A DNA stretch of 64,000 nt from SZUA-547 sp963669315 (lineage in GTDB: Bacteria > Pseudomonadota > Alphaproteobacteria > Rhodobacterales > Rhodobacteraceae), in NCBI GenBank assembly GCA_963669315.1, contig OY770021.1:2976001-3040000 (forward strand). The letters run 5' to 3'. A program made the translations under genes and the position numbers. The notes below the pieces were generated by a model that worked only from the letters and a program-made list of their open reading frames with translations, did no database searches and was not told the origin of the DNA. Shown here one piece after another: positions 26,763 through 35,255 of this stretch (position 1 is its first letter; each line of letters starts with the position of its first letter).

Positions 26763-28580
26763 ATGGATGCTTCATCTGCAGACCGTTCCGGTTCGTCCGC
26801 GGAAGCGGCCAGAGACGAAACCATACCGAATCTTTTTCTTAAGCGTGTAGAGCAATCCCCCGGTCGCAACGCCTACCGAGAGTTCCGCAACGGCGCTTGG
26901 CGGGCCTTCACATGGGCGGAGGTCGCTGACCGGATAGAACGGCGACGCGGGGCGCTTCGCCACGCCGGGCTGCGCCGCGGCGACAGGGTTGGCATTATGA
27001 TGGGGAACAGCGTCGAGTGGGTCGTCTCGGACCTTGCGGCGATGTGCGAAGGGCTGGTGACGGTTCCTGTCTATATCCGTGACAGCGTCGACAATGTGGC
27101 GCATGTCATCAGGGATAGCGGCGCCAGCCTCTGCATCACCGACACGGCCGATCGTTGGGCTTCCTTCATCCGGCAGGGAGGGTGCCCGGCCGAGACGCTG
27201 CACAAAGTCTGGTTCATTCGCGGCCCGTCGCCCGCAGCCGCCGACACGCTCATCGTGCGCGTCCCTGACGGGACGACAGAACCCTTCGCGGTCGACCCGG
27301 TTGCGCGAACCTCTGCGGACCTCGCCACGATCATCTATACGTCCGGCACCACCGGTCCATCAAAGGGCGTCATGCTGAGTCACGGCGCGCTGATCTGGAA
27401 TGCACGCGCCGTCGCCGAGTTGCATCCGCTCCGGCCCGATGACGTTTTCCTTTCAATTCTTCCACTCGCGCACAGCTTCGAGCGCTCCCTTGGTTGGCTG
27501 TGTCCGTTGATCGGCGGCAGCGAGGTGGTTTTCGCCAGGTCGATCGAGCATCTTCGCGAGGACCTCGTGACCATCTCGCCAACGATGATGCTGGCGGTCC
27601 CGAGGCTCTTCGACAAAATGCGCGCGGCAGCGCAAGAGCAAGCCGCCAAGTCCTGGCTGGGCGTTCGCCTTCTTAGGGCCACGGAACGGATCGGATGGTC
27701 GCGGGCGCAGGCGCAGGCGCGGGAAGGTGTCGCTCAACCGCCGGGCTTTCCAGATCTGCTGTTTTGGTGGTTCGTCGGGCGACAGGTTGCGGCTCGGTTT
27801 CGACGCGCCTTCGGTGTGCGCCTGCGCATCGCGCTCAACGGCGGAGCTCCACTCGCTGACGACACAGCACGGTTCATGGCTGCCATGGAGGTGCCTCTGA
27901 TCGAGGGTTACGGGCTGACCGAGGCCGGCCCGGCGGTGACCGGCTCAAAGCTGGAAGACCGGCGGTTCAAAAGCGTCGGGTCTCCGCTGCCCGGGGCCGA
28001 AGTTCGGACCTCCCACTTGAACGAACTCGAAGTCCGGTCGCCGGGAATCATGATGGGATACTGGGGGCGGCCGGAAACGACGTCTGAGGTCAAGGACAGG
28101 GACGGCTGGCTGAAGACGGGTGACGTAGCGGAAATCATCGATGGACGCGTCTATATCCGCGGGCGCGTCAAGGACGTCATCGTGCTCTCGACCGGAGAGA
28201 ACGTGAATCCCGCTCCGATCGAGGCCGCTGTTCTGGAGGATGAACTGATAGATCAGGCCTGCGTCATCGGTGACGGCTGGCCGCGATGCGCCGCCGTCGT
28301 CGTTGTTCACCCGGAAGGATTCCGGGACTGGATGCGCAAGAACGGTCTGAACGTGTTGACTCCGGACAGCTCAGATTGCCGACGCCTTCTAAATGCGCGC
28401 TTGCTCCAGCGAATGGACTCGATCCCACCCTTTGCGCGTACCTGCGGTATTGTAGTTGAAATCGAACCTTGGCACCCTGAAAGCGGGTTGGTCACGCCTA
28501 CCCTCAAGACGAAGCGGCCAAGGATCGAAGACCGCTACAGCGAGAAGCTTTCGGAACTCTATCAGTCGGTTAACGCGTAA
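26763..28580 (+). CDS. Long-chain acyl-CoA synthetase-like AMP-dependent ligase
   Basis: About 605 residues of the ANL superfamily, FAA1 type. The P-loop is YTSGTTGPSKGVMLSH near residues 195-210. LPLAHSFER, NGGAPL, EGYGLTEAGP and the hinge GRVKDVIVLSTGENVNP are all present. It would activate a fatty acid as adenylate and then CoA or ACP thioester, giving the acyl donor for the oxoamine synthase or the GNAT enzyme. ATG 26763 gives the usual N-terminus; a GTG at 26706 is in frame. It is divergent from the oxoamine synthase gene, which begins 100 bases away, so a shared regulatory region is likely. Confidence 0.85.
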   Translation: MDASSADRSGSSAEAARDETIPNLFLKRVEQSPGRNAYREFRNGAWRAFTWAEVADRIERRRGALRHAGLRRGDRVGIMMGNSVEWVVSDLAAMCEGLVTVPVYIRDSVDNVAHVIRDSGASLCITDTADRWASFIRQGGCPAETLHKVWFIRGPSPAAADTLIVRVPDGTTEPFAVDPVARTSADLATIIYTSGTTGPSKGVMLSHGALIWNARAVAELHPLRPDDVFLSILPLAHSFERSLGWLCPLIGGSEVVFARSIEHLREDLVTISPTMMLAVPRLFDKMRAAAQEQAAKSWLGVRLLRATERIGWSRAQAQAREGVAQPPGFPDLLFWWFVGRQVAARFRRAFGVRLRIALNGGAPLADDTARFMAAMEVPLIEGYGLTEAGPAVTGSKLEDRRFKSVGSPLPGAEVRTSHLNELEVRSPGIMMGYWGRPETTSEVKDRDGWLKTGDVAEIIDGRVYIRGRVKDVIVLSTGENVNPAPIEAAVLEDELIDQACVIGDGWPRCAAVVVVHPEGFRDWMRKNGLNVLTPDSSDCRRLLNARLLQRMDSIPPFARTCGIVVEIEPWHPESGLVTPTLKTKRPRIEDRYSEKLSELYQSVNA

Positions 28581-29063
28581 GCGCTAGATGACGCTAGAGT
28601 GGAATGAGCGAGTCTCGAACCCGCTTGCTTTTCCCTGCCGCAGGGGAGACGTCGAACAAGGTCGCGGTGAACGACCGGAAAGGACTTCGATCACCTTGCT
28701 CGGTGTGAATGACCGCTTCGGGGAAAGTGCGTCGCGCCACCGCATCTTGATCGCGATCTTGACCGGGGGATCATAGCGAACTTCACTGCGGCCGCGTGAG
28801 TCTGTTTTGTCCTGTGTGGATGGCTCCTGCATAGCAAGACATTTTTGAGGTGATCTGCATTTCGTCAGAAGCGGTCTTGTGTCCGGCCTGTTTGCGCGGT
28901 GCACGTGACCGCTGGCCCTGATGGTTTCCGCAGCCCAAGTCCCCATTCTCGCAAGCGGACAGTTGCCGTCCTGGACAAAGCCCGGGGTGTCTTGGGGTTG
29001 CGGCTGACTCATTCGCCATCACTTCACTGGTCTTGCTGTCTCGGTTTCTTTCCCCTCTCGATT
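28581..29063. other. Intergenic region with a degenerate repeat, before IS110
   Basis: No convincing gene. At 28711-28738 lies a degenerate copy of GACCGCTT-CGGGGAA-GTGCG, related to sequences at 30240 and 39430. The right part probably includes the non-coding end of the IS110 element. Confidence 0.4.
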
Positions 29064-30083
29064 TCAGGCGGTTCTGACTCTGTAGGGCTCATCGTGTGTA
29101 AGAACGGCCCAGATAATTCGCGCCGTTTTGTTGGCCATCGCTACGGCAGCTAGCTTGGCGGGTTTGCGATCTAAGAGCTCCACAAACCAGGGATCAAATC
29201 GCTCAGGCGCGCTCTTGATTTGCTTCATACGGGAAGTCATGCCGACAACCATCAGGCGGCGAATGTAGCGGTCACCCATCTTCGATATGCGCCCCAGCCG
29301 TTCTTTGCCTCCCGTTGAGCGGTTGATCGGCGTCAGTCCCAGCCAGGCGGAGAAGTCCCGGCCGCACCGGAACTGCTCCGCGCTGCCGACCGTCGCGACG
29401 ATGGCGGATGCCGTGATCGGCCCGATACCGGGGATCGTTTGGAGCAAGGCGATCCGGGGCTCGGATTTCGCCGCTTGTGTCAATTTGCGGCCATACCAGT
29501 TCAGCCGCCTGTGCAGGGCCAGGAGTTGTTCGCTCAGATCGATGATCGTATCCAGCGCGATCGACGGTAGGTCCGGGGCCCGCCCTTGGGTTGCGTGCTT
29601 TGCGAACCGGACGGCGTGGCCGACACCCCGAGCAAAGACGATACCGAACTCCGCCAACAGACCACGAAGCATGTTGATCGTCTGGGTTCTCTGCCGGACA
29701 ATCAGACTACGCGCTCGGTGCAGTGAAAGAATGGCCTGCTGTTCAGGTGACTTCACCTCGACGAACCGCATGGTCGGGCGGGTGACAGCCTCGCAGATTG
29801 CCTCTGCATCAGCCGCATCTGATTTGCCGCGCTTGACGTAGGGCTTCACGTAGACCGGCGCGATCAACCTGGCTTCATGGCCCAGCTTGGTCAGTTCTCG
29901 CGCCCAATAGTGGCTCGCGCCGCAAGCTTCCATGCCGATCAGACATGGCTCCAGACGCTCGAAGAATGACAACATCTGGCTGCGGCGCAAAGACCGGCTG
30001 AATCCCACCGCCCCATCTTGCGTGACGCCGTGAACATGGAAAACGTTCTTGGCCAAATCGAGACCGACCGTTGTAACTTGCAT
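29064..30083 (-). CDS. IS110-family transposase
   Basis: A 339-residue DEDD transposase. The N-terminal RuvC-like domain shows GLDLAKNVFHVHG and, further on, KSDAADAEAICEA. The C-terminal transposase_20 domain shows LLQTIPGIGPITASAIVA and FSAWLGLTP. The ATG at 30083 follows GAGGAG and gives the usual N-terminus; the frame upstream is not part of the protein. IS110 elements have no clear inverted repeats and carry non-coding ends, so the element edges cannot be set here. It appears intact and closes the lipid-type module on its right side. Confidence 0.92.
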   Translation of the reverse strand: MQVTTVGLDLAKNVFHVHGVTQDGAVGFSRSLRRSQMLSFFERLEPCLIGMEACGASHYWARELTKLGHEARLIAPVYVKPYVKRGKSDAADAEAICEAVTRPTMRFVEVKSPEQQAILSLHRARSLIVRQRTQTINMLRGLLAEFGIVFARGVGHAVRFAKHATQGRAPDLPSIALDTIIDLSEQLLALHRRLNWYGRKLTQAAKSEPRIALLQTIPGIGPITASAIVATVGSAEQFRCGRDFSAWLGLTPINRSTGGKERLGRISKMGDRYIRRLMVVGMTSRMKQIKSAPERFDPWFVELLDRKPAKLAAVAMANKTARIIWAVLTHDEPYRVRTA

Positions 30084-30515
30084 GGGGTGGCTCCTCTCTT
30101 CGCAGTTCATGACAACTGCACTATGGCGCATTGCGACGCCGATGGAGCAGGAGCCATCCACCCCATCCCGCAATTCGGACCCAAGGTACGCTCGCAGCGA
30201 GCGACCGGTTCCGGTCGGGGCAAAATGACTGGCTTGAACGACCGCTTTCGGGAACTTGCGTTGCGCCGCGGTGCGCTCCCTATGGCGACGCCTCCAGCAC
30301 CCTGTCTGATCGCGCTGCATCCGCACACGTCCGGAAAGTCCGGAGGCTGTGTGGAAACTTGTTTCCGCTATTGGTGAGTTGGGCCTTCGAGGCCCGCCTT
30401 CGAATATCGGGGTGTTTGAGGCGACATCGCCTGTAGAGTCGGTTTCCGGCCTGTCGCGCCGATTGCGCGGGTTTTTCGGTGTTATGGCGCGCCGTTTCGG
30501 TGCGGATGAAGCGCT
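30084..30515. other. Intergenic region between IS110 and IS1182 fragment
   Basis: No gene seen. It holds a degenerate repeat at 30240-30267 (GACCGCTTTCGGGAACTTGCG type), and the part near 30360-30515 is probably the non-coding end of the IS1182 element. Confidence 0.4.
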
Positions 30516-31310
30516 CTAGGCCCTCATGGCTTCGATCATCGCCGGAATGCCGATGATCTTCATTACGCGCATCATGTTGTAGGCGAGGACGTTCAGCGCC
30601 ATCTCCGTCGCGACGTTTTTCAGCGACCGCATCTTGAAGTGCGTCGCCCCCATCCAGGACTTGATCGTGCCGAACGGATGCTCGACCGTCATGCTGCGGA
30701 CCGCCAGCTTTGAGGGATCATCGTCCAGCCGCTTCTGGACGCGGTCGAGCACGTCTTCATGCTCCCACCGACGAACGCGCCGCTCCTTGCCGGTCGTGCA
30801 TTTGTCCCTGATCGCGCAATCGACGCAGGCGCCGGACCAGTATGAGCGTATGGCTTTGCCATCCTGCTGGCTGGTGAATCGGTAGGTCAGATGCGCGCCG
30901 GCCGGGCATACATAGATGTCCTGCGCACCGTCATAGGCGAAGTCAGCCTTGTCGAACCGGCCGCGCGCTCCGGCGTTCGACGTCAATGGTTTCGGGACGA
31001 CGACCGAGACGCCTTGCTCTTCACAGGCGACGATCTCTTCGCCCTTGTAATATCCCTTATCGGCGATCGCCTCGATCTGGTCCGCAGACATCGCCTCGCG
31101 CGCCGCGACGCCCATCATCGATAAGGCGTCTCGATCATAACCATGCATCGTCACTTCATGCGCGACGATCAGGTGATGCTCGGCCTCGACCGCGGTTTGC
31201 ACATTGTAACCGACGACACGCGGCATCCGGGCGGTTGTCGCCATGGAGCGGGCGTCCGGGTCGCTGAGCGAGACCTGCGTTTCTCCGGTCGAGTCCATAC
31301 GCTCTTCAAC
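30516..31310 (-). pseudogene. IS1182-family transposase, C-terminal part (cut by IS6)
   Basis: About 265 codons of an IS1182-type transposase: DPDARSM, GYNVQTAVEAEHH, ADKGYYKGEEI, the cysteine-rich SGACVDCAIRDKC, and the C-terminal EHPFGTIKSWMGATHFKMR with the catalytic Glu. The N-terminal part is missing because an IS6 element begins at 31311. It differs in subgroup from the IS1182 copy at 37870. Confidence 0.88.
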
Positions 31311-32128
31311 GGAGCTGTCAGACGAATGCGAACCAGTCTCAGTATCCCCGTAATCGCAGGAACTTAGGCCGCACCGAGCAGCCGCCACTCTTCGAGAGCG
31401 GCGGTTCTGTTGAGCTTGAAATTACGACGTGAGTAGAGGTGGCGCTCGCGGTTGAACAGGTTGTAGACGGAGGAGTGGACGGCGGCGAACATCTGCAGAC
31501 TTCGCATGCGCCGGAAGTGAAGCATCGCCCGTTCCCTTCGTCGGAATGGCAGGTGTGAGTTCTCTGCCCTATTGTTGAGCCAGCGTTCCGTGGCCTGAAG
31601 GTCTGAACAGCCAAGCTCGCGTAATGCAGCGCCATATGACCGAAGGCAGTCGGTCACGATCTCATGCGGATGGCCATAGCGCTTCATCAATTTCCTGAGG
31701 AATTTCAATGCGGCGCGCTTATCCCGGCGTTTCGTGACGACCGCATCCAGCACCTCGCCTTCGTGATCGACAGCTCGCCACAAGTAATGCTGCTCGCCGT
31801 TGATCTTTACGAAAACCTCGTCCAGGTGCCATCGCCAGTTCGAGAACGCGCGCATCCGGTCGACCCGCTTGCGCTTGATCTCCGCGGCGAACTTCGGGCC
31901 AAATCTCTGCCACCAGAACCGGATCGTCTCGTGGCTGATGTCGATCCCGCGCTCATGCAAAAGGTCTTCGACATTCCTCAGCGAAAGCGGGAAGCGGATG
32001 TACATCATGACCGCCAGGCGAATGACGTCAGGGCTGCTGTGAAAGCCCTTGAACGGGTTACTCTTACTCATCCGGGGACGCTAGGGGAGGGCCCTCCGTG
32101 CCTCAAGCCGAATTCTTCTGACAAGCCC
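31311..32128 (-). mobile_element. IS6-family insertion sequence, complete (818 bp)
   Basis: Starts GGAGCTGTCAG and ends CTGACAAGCCC, imperfect inverted repeats. It holds one transposase gene. No target duplication is seen at the two flanks, as expected for replicative co-integration or later recombination. Its sequence is nearly identical to the copy at 39677-41518 and has the same orientation; the 8.4 kb between their left ends carries the redox gene module. Confidence 0.92.
31364..32071 (-). CDS. IS6-family transposase
   Basis: A 235-residue DDE transposase with WHLDEVFVKING, IVTDCLRSYGAAL and ENSHLPFRRRERAM. It appears intact. It differs from the protein at 39730-40437 by one residue that I can see (MLHF instead of MLRF), which points to a recent duplication. 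Confidence 0.95.
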   Translation of the reverse strand: MSKSNPFKGFHSSPDVIRLAVMMYIRFPLSLRNVEDLLHERGIDISHETIRFWWQRFGPKFAAEIKRKRVDRMRAFSNWRWHLDEVFVKINGEQHYLWRAVDHEGEVLDAVVTKRRDKRAALKFLRKLMKRYGHPHEIVTDCLRSYGAALRELGCSDLQATERWLNNRAENSHLPFRRRERAMLHFRRMRSLQMFAAVHSSVYNLFNRERHLYSRRNFKLNRTAALEEWRLLGAA

Positions 32129-32186
32129 GCGCCGGATGTTCGCCAAGCGCCAACAGCAAGTCTATTCACACTAGGCGCGGAATCCG

Positions 32187-33359
32187 CTAGCGCAGAAATT
32201 CCTTTACCGCCTTAATCAGCTGTTCGAACGCGGGTTCATCCTTCAGCAATATGTGATTGTCGCTGTCGAGGCTGACAAATTGCGCGCCCGAAATCGCCGT
32301 TGCGAATGCGCGGCCGAATTTCAGCGGAACAACGGCGTCGCGTCTGGCGTGGAGCACCAAAGTCGGCGCATGGACTCTTGAGAGCCGGTCCGACACGTCA
32401 ATCAGCCCGGCTTCCTCAAACAGGCGCGCAGCCGTCTCTGGTCCGGTGGTCTCACGCTGAAGGTCGTTGAACCAATCCGCCTGATCATGGCTGGCGCCGG
32501 GCATGAACAGCGATGTGAAAATCTGCCGAAACGCCGGATTGTCCTGCCCCCAGCCCATGCGAAGCAGCGCGCTCATCGCCTCTCTCTTCTCGACCTCGTT
32601 GGGATCGCCGCGCTTTCTCCAGCCCTTCACATAGCCGCCATAGATAATCAGATGGCTCACCCGCTCGGGATGGCGCACTGCATATTCGACCGCGACCGCG
32701 CCCCCCTGGGAGATGCCCAAGAGAGCGAATCGCTCAGCGCCGACCGCGTCGACGACGCTTTCAAGATCCGCGACCCAGGAGTCGAAGGACAGATCGTCGA
32801 CTTCCCGGTCCGACAGCCCATTGCCGCGCTCGTCATATCGCACCAGCCGATGGTTGCGGCTGAGGCCTTCGATCCAGTGCCGCCAGATCGGGCTTTCCCA
32901 GTCATATTCCAGATGAGACATCCAGTTTGCGGCTTTGATCAGGGTCGGGCCTTCGCCGCCGCTCGCAAAGGCGATCTTCACATCGTCCGCGGTCGTGCAG
33001 TAGCGAATGTCCTGCCTCTGCCGGCTGGCCGAGTGGTCCGGCCGCTCGCCCGTCGCATCCGCTTCGCCCACAAACCGGAACCCGCGCCCGTGGCTCGTTT
33101 GGATCCATCGCTGCGCCTTGCCGTCATCGCCAAGCGCGGTACGCGCCTGTTTGACCGCCGTGCTGAGCGTGGAATCCGAGACGATCCGCCCGTCCCACAC
33201 GCGCTCGATCAATTCCTCTCGCGACAACACGCGGTCGCGATGTTCGATCAGGCAAATCAACAGGTCGAAGACTTTAGGCTCGACCGATCGCGACACCCCG
33301 GATTGGCGCAATTCGAACCGGGATGTGTCGATCTCAAACTCTCCGAACAGGTAGATCAC
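32187..33359 (-). CDS. Winged-helix DNA-binding domain fused to an alpha/beta hydrolase
   Basis: A 390-residue fusion. Residues about 5-97 form an OmpR/CadC-type winged helix, with EPKVFDLLICLIEH and TSHGRGFRFVG. Residues about 120-390 form an alpha/beta hydrolase. The triad is complete: Ser217 in GISQGG, Asp341 in HARRDAVVP, and His369 in SDNHILL. No membrane segment is seen, unlike CadC. It may sense or degrade a small molecule and regulate genes accordingly. It ends 58 bases from the IS6 edge and lies downstream of the GlxA-type regulator on the same strand. Target genes are unknown; the adjacent OsmC/oxidoreductase operon is the obvious candidate. Confidence 0.85.
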   Translation of the reverse strand: MIYLFGEFEIDTSRFELRQSGVSRSVEPKVFDLLICLIEHRDRVLSREELIERVWDGRIVSDSTLSTAVKQARTALGDDGKAQRWIQTSHGRGFRFVGEADATGERPDHSASRQRQDIRYCTTADDVKIAFASGGEGPTLIKAANWMSHLEYDWESPIWRHWIEGLSRNHRLVRYDERGNGLSDREVDDLSFDSWVADLESVVDAVGAERFALLGISQGGAVAVEYAVRHPERVSHLIIYGGYVKGWRKRGDPNEVEKREAMSALLRMGWGQDNPAFRQIFTSLFMPGASHDQADWFNDLQRETTGPETAARLFEEAGLIDVSDRLSRVHAPTLVLHARRDAVVPLKFGRAFATAISGAQFVSLDSDNHILLKDEPAFEQLIKAVKEFLR

Positions 33360-33383
33360 GGACGTCCTCCCCGCCTCTGAATC

Positions 33384-34406
33384 TCAGGCTTCGCCATAGA
33401 CTTTGAACATTTTACGATATTGCGAGGGCGTCAGGCCGGTTCTTCGCTTGAAGACATTGCGGAAGAAACCGGGGTTTTCATAGCCGACATCTCCCGCAAT
33501 CTCATCGAAAGACCTGTCGCTGGCCTCCAGAATGCGTTTCGCCTCTTCGATCCGAAGGTTTTGCACCCGGCCCATCAACGTATCGCCGGTGGCGATCTTG
33601 AACCGGCGCTTGACGGTTCGCTCGGGAACGCCTGCATGCGCCACGACCCGCGCGACGGGATCGGACAGATGGAAATTGTCCTCAAGCCAAATCTCGCATT
33701 CTCTTACGACCGAGTCGGCATGCGGCGCGTGCTTGATCAGCGTGTCGAACGGCAATTGGCCTTCGCCGTGCCATTTCAGCAGATAGACCTTGGCGATGCG
33801 CAACGCCTCTCCCGGGCTGCAATGGCGCGCGATGATATGGCAGGCGAGATCGTGCCAGGAGGTCGTCCCGCCCGCTGTGACGATCCGGCCCGCCGGGTCC
33901 GCGAAGCAGAGATTGGGCTCCGCCTGAAAGCGCACGCGGGGATAACGGTTTTTGAACAGGCGCTGATATCCCCAGTGAGAAGTGGCGTCGCACCCGTCGA
34001 GCAAACCGGTCTCGGCCAACATGATGGAGCCCGCGCAGGCCGAGTATATGCAGGACCCCGCCCGGTAGCGCGCCCTGATCCAGTCCATCAGATCGGGATA
34101 GCGGCCCTTGAAGTCCTCATCCGGCCCCAACCAGATTTCAGGCAGAATGACGATCGGGGCGGAGGGGGCGTCATCGATCGAGAGGTCGGGGCTGACCGGG
34201 ATGTTGTTGCCACAGGTGAAGCTGTCCTTGAGCGGTGAGACGACTCTTGGACTGATCCGTTTGTTCGCCTGGGGAACACCCACCAGATCCTGCCAGATGC
34301 TCCCCACCGAAGAGAGCACGTCGAGCATGCCGTAAAGCGCCGAGCCCGCCGTCTCCGGAACCGCGACGATCAACGCATCTGTCACATTCTCCGGCTGTTC
34401 CACCAT
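33384..34406 (-). CDS. GlxA-type AraC-family transcriptional regulator
   Basis: About 340 residues. Residues about 8-190 form a DJ-1/PfpI-like domain with the nucleophile-type Cys in YSACAGSIMLAE. Residues about 235-335 form the AraC DNA-binding domain, with AGVPERTVKRRFKIATGDTL and VGYENPGFFRNVFKRRTGLTPSQYR split over its two helix-turn-helix motifs. The ATG at 34406 gives the normal N-terminus; the longer upstream frame overlaps the likely promoter. It is divergent from osmC, and paired direct repeats lie just upstream of its start. It probably activates the OsmC/oxidoreductase genes. Confidence 0.88.
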   Translation of the reverse strand: MVEQPENVTDALIVAVPETAGSALYGMLDVLSSVGSIWQDLVGVPQANKRISPRVVSPLKDSFTCGNNIPVSPDLSIDDAPSAPIVILPEIWLGPDEDFKGRYPDLMDWIRARYRAGSCIYSACAGSIMLAETGLLDGCDATSHWGYQRLFKNRYPRVRFQAEPNLCFADPAGRIVTAGGTTSWHDLACHIIARHCSPGEALRIAKVYLLKWHGEGQLPFDTLIKHAPHADSVVRECEIWLEDNFHLSDPVARVVAHAGVPERTVKRRFKIATGDTLMGRVQNLRIEEAKRILEASDRSFDEIAGDVGYENPGFFRNVFKRRTGLTPSQYRKMFKVYGEA

Positions 34407-34418
34407 CCAACGTCTCGA

Positions 34419-34449
34419 TTTTCTGGCACGTTTGAATCTTTTCTGGCAC
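34419..34449. promoter_or_regulatory. Paired direct repeats, probable AraC-type half-sites
   Basis: TTTTCTGGCAC occurs at 34419-34429 and again at 34439-34449, exactly 20 bases apart. Two direct half-sites about two helical turns apart are typical for AraC-family binding. They lie 13-43 bases upstream of the GlxA-type start codon, so autoregulation is likely. Confidence 0.6.
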
Positions 34450-34547
34450 AAACTGCTCTGAAAATCAAAATACCCGTCCCCTAGGTTTTGCAGACGGTCG
34501 TCAGTAGGGCGGCCCAAAAAACCGGGGGAGACACAAAATCCAAGCAT

Positions 34548-34577
34548 TCCCCAAGAAATCCCCAAGCGGTCCCCAAG
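34548..34577. repeat. Three TCCCCAAG direct repeats with 11-base period
   Basis: TCCCCAAG starts at 34548, 34559 and 34570, each one helical turn after the previous. The array lies about 70-100 bases upstream of the osmC start, in the divergent promoter region. The regular phase suggests cooperative protein binding. Confidence 0.55.
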
Positions 34578-34646
34578 CGCGGGAGGCCGCAACACTCCAG
34601 ATTGTTCGTGAGCCGATAAGGCCGCTCAAACACAAAGGAAAAGACC

Positions 34647-35222
34647 ATGACCCGTACAACCCATGAATCCTCCTTCCCGCCCGTCGATAACGGCGTGAAT
34701 GTCGAAGCTCTGCTGGGCGCCCGCGAGGCTCTGGCGGATGCGCCGGAAGCGGCGCAGTTCACCTGGCGGGCCACCTGCCAGTGGATGAACGGCGTGCGCA
34801 GCCGCTCCACACTCAACGGCTTCTTCGGCCTTGGAGAGGAGCAGGAGCGAAAGCAGAACTTCCATGTGGAGGCCGATCACCCCGAGTGCTTCGCGGCTGA
34901 GGACGCGGCGCCGACCCCGGTTGAGATCGTGCTCTCCGGCCTTGCGAGCTGCCTGACCGGCGGACTCGCCGCAGTGGCGCAGAATCGCGGCATTCAGCTT
35001 CATGCCGTCCGCGCGACAGTCGAGGGCGACATGGACATCGCCGGCATCCTCGGCATCGACGGCGATGTGCGGAACGGCTTCAACGCCATCCGCGTCACCT
35101 TTGAGGTCGAGGCCGACGCCACCGATGCGGAAATTCGGGCGCTGGTCGCCCAGTCGCAAAAGCGCTCGGCCGTTTTCGACGTCATCACCAACCCGACGAA
35201 CGTGTTCGTCACCGTCAAGTAA
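34647..35222 (+). CDS. OsmC/Ohr-family protein
   Basis: A 191-residue OsmC-fold protein. The peroxidatic-type Cys102 lies in LSGLASCLTGG. The second Cys of classical OsmC/Ohr is not seen: the matching C-terminal region reads QKRSAVFDVITNPTNVF, as in the subgroup without a resolving Cys. The usual role of the fold is reduction of organic hydroperoxides or handling of reactive small molecules. ATG follows AAAGGA. It is the first gene of a three-gene run with two FAD oxidoreductases, 33 bases before the next. Confidence 0.85.
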   Translation: MTRTTHESSFPPVDNGVNVEALLGAREALADAPEAAQFTWRATCQWMNGVRSRSTLNGFFGLGEEQERKQNFHVEADHPECFAAEDAAPTPVEIVLSGLASCLTGGLAAVAQNRGIQLHAVRATVEGDMDIAGILGIDGDVRNGFNAIRVTFEVEADATDAEIRALVAQSQKRSAVFDVITNPTNVFVTVK

Positions 35223-35255
35223 CCGTCTGAACGGCTGAGAAGAGGAGCGAGAGTC

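Noticed and set aside
34548..34577. TCCCCAAG repeats as a CRISPR-like array
   Set aside because: The units are only 8 bases with 3-base gaps; no spacers and no cas genes. A protein-binding array is more likely.
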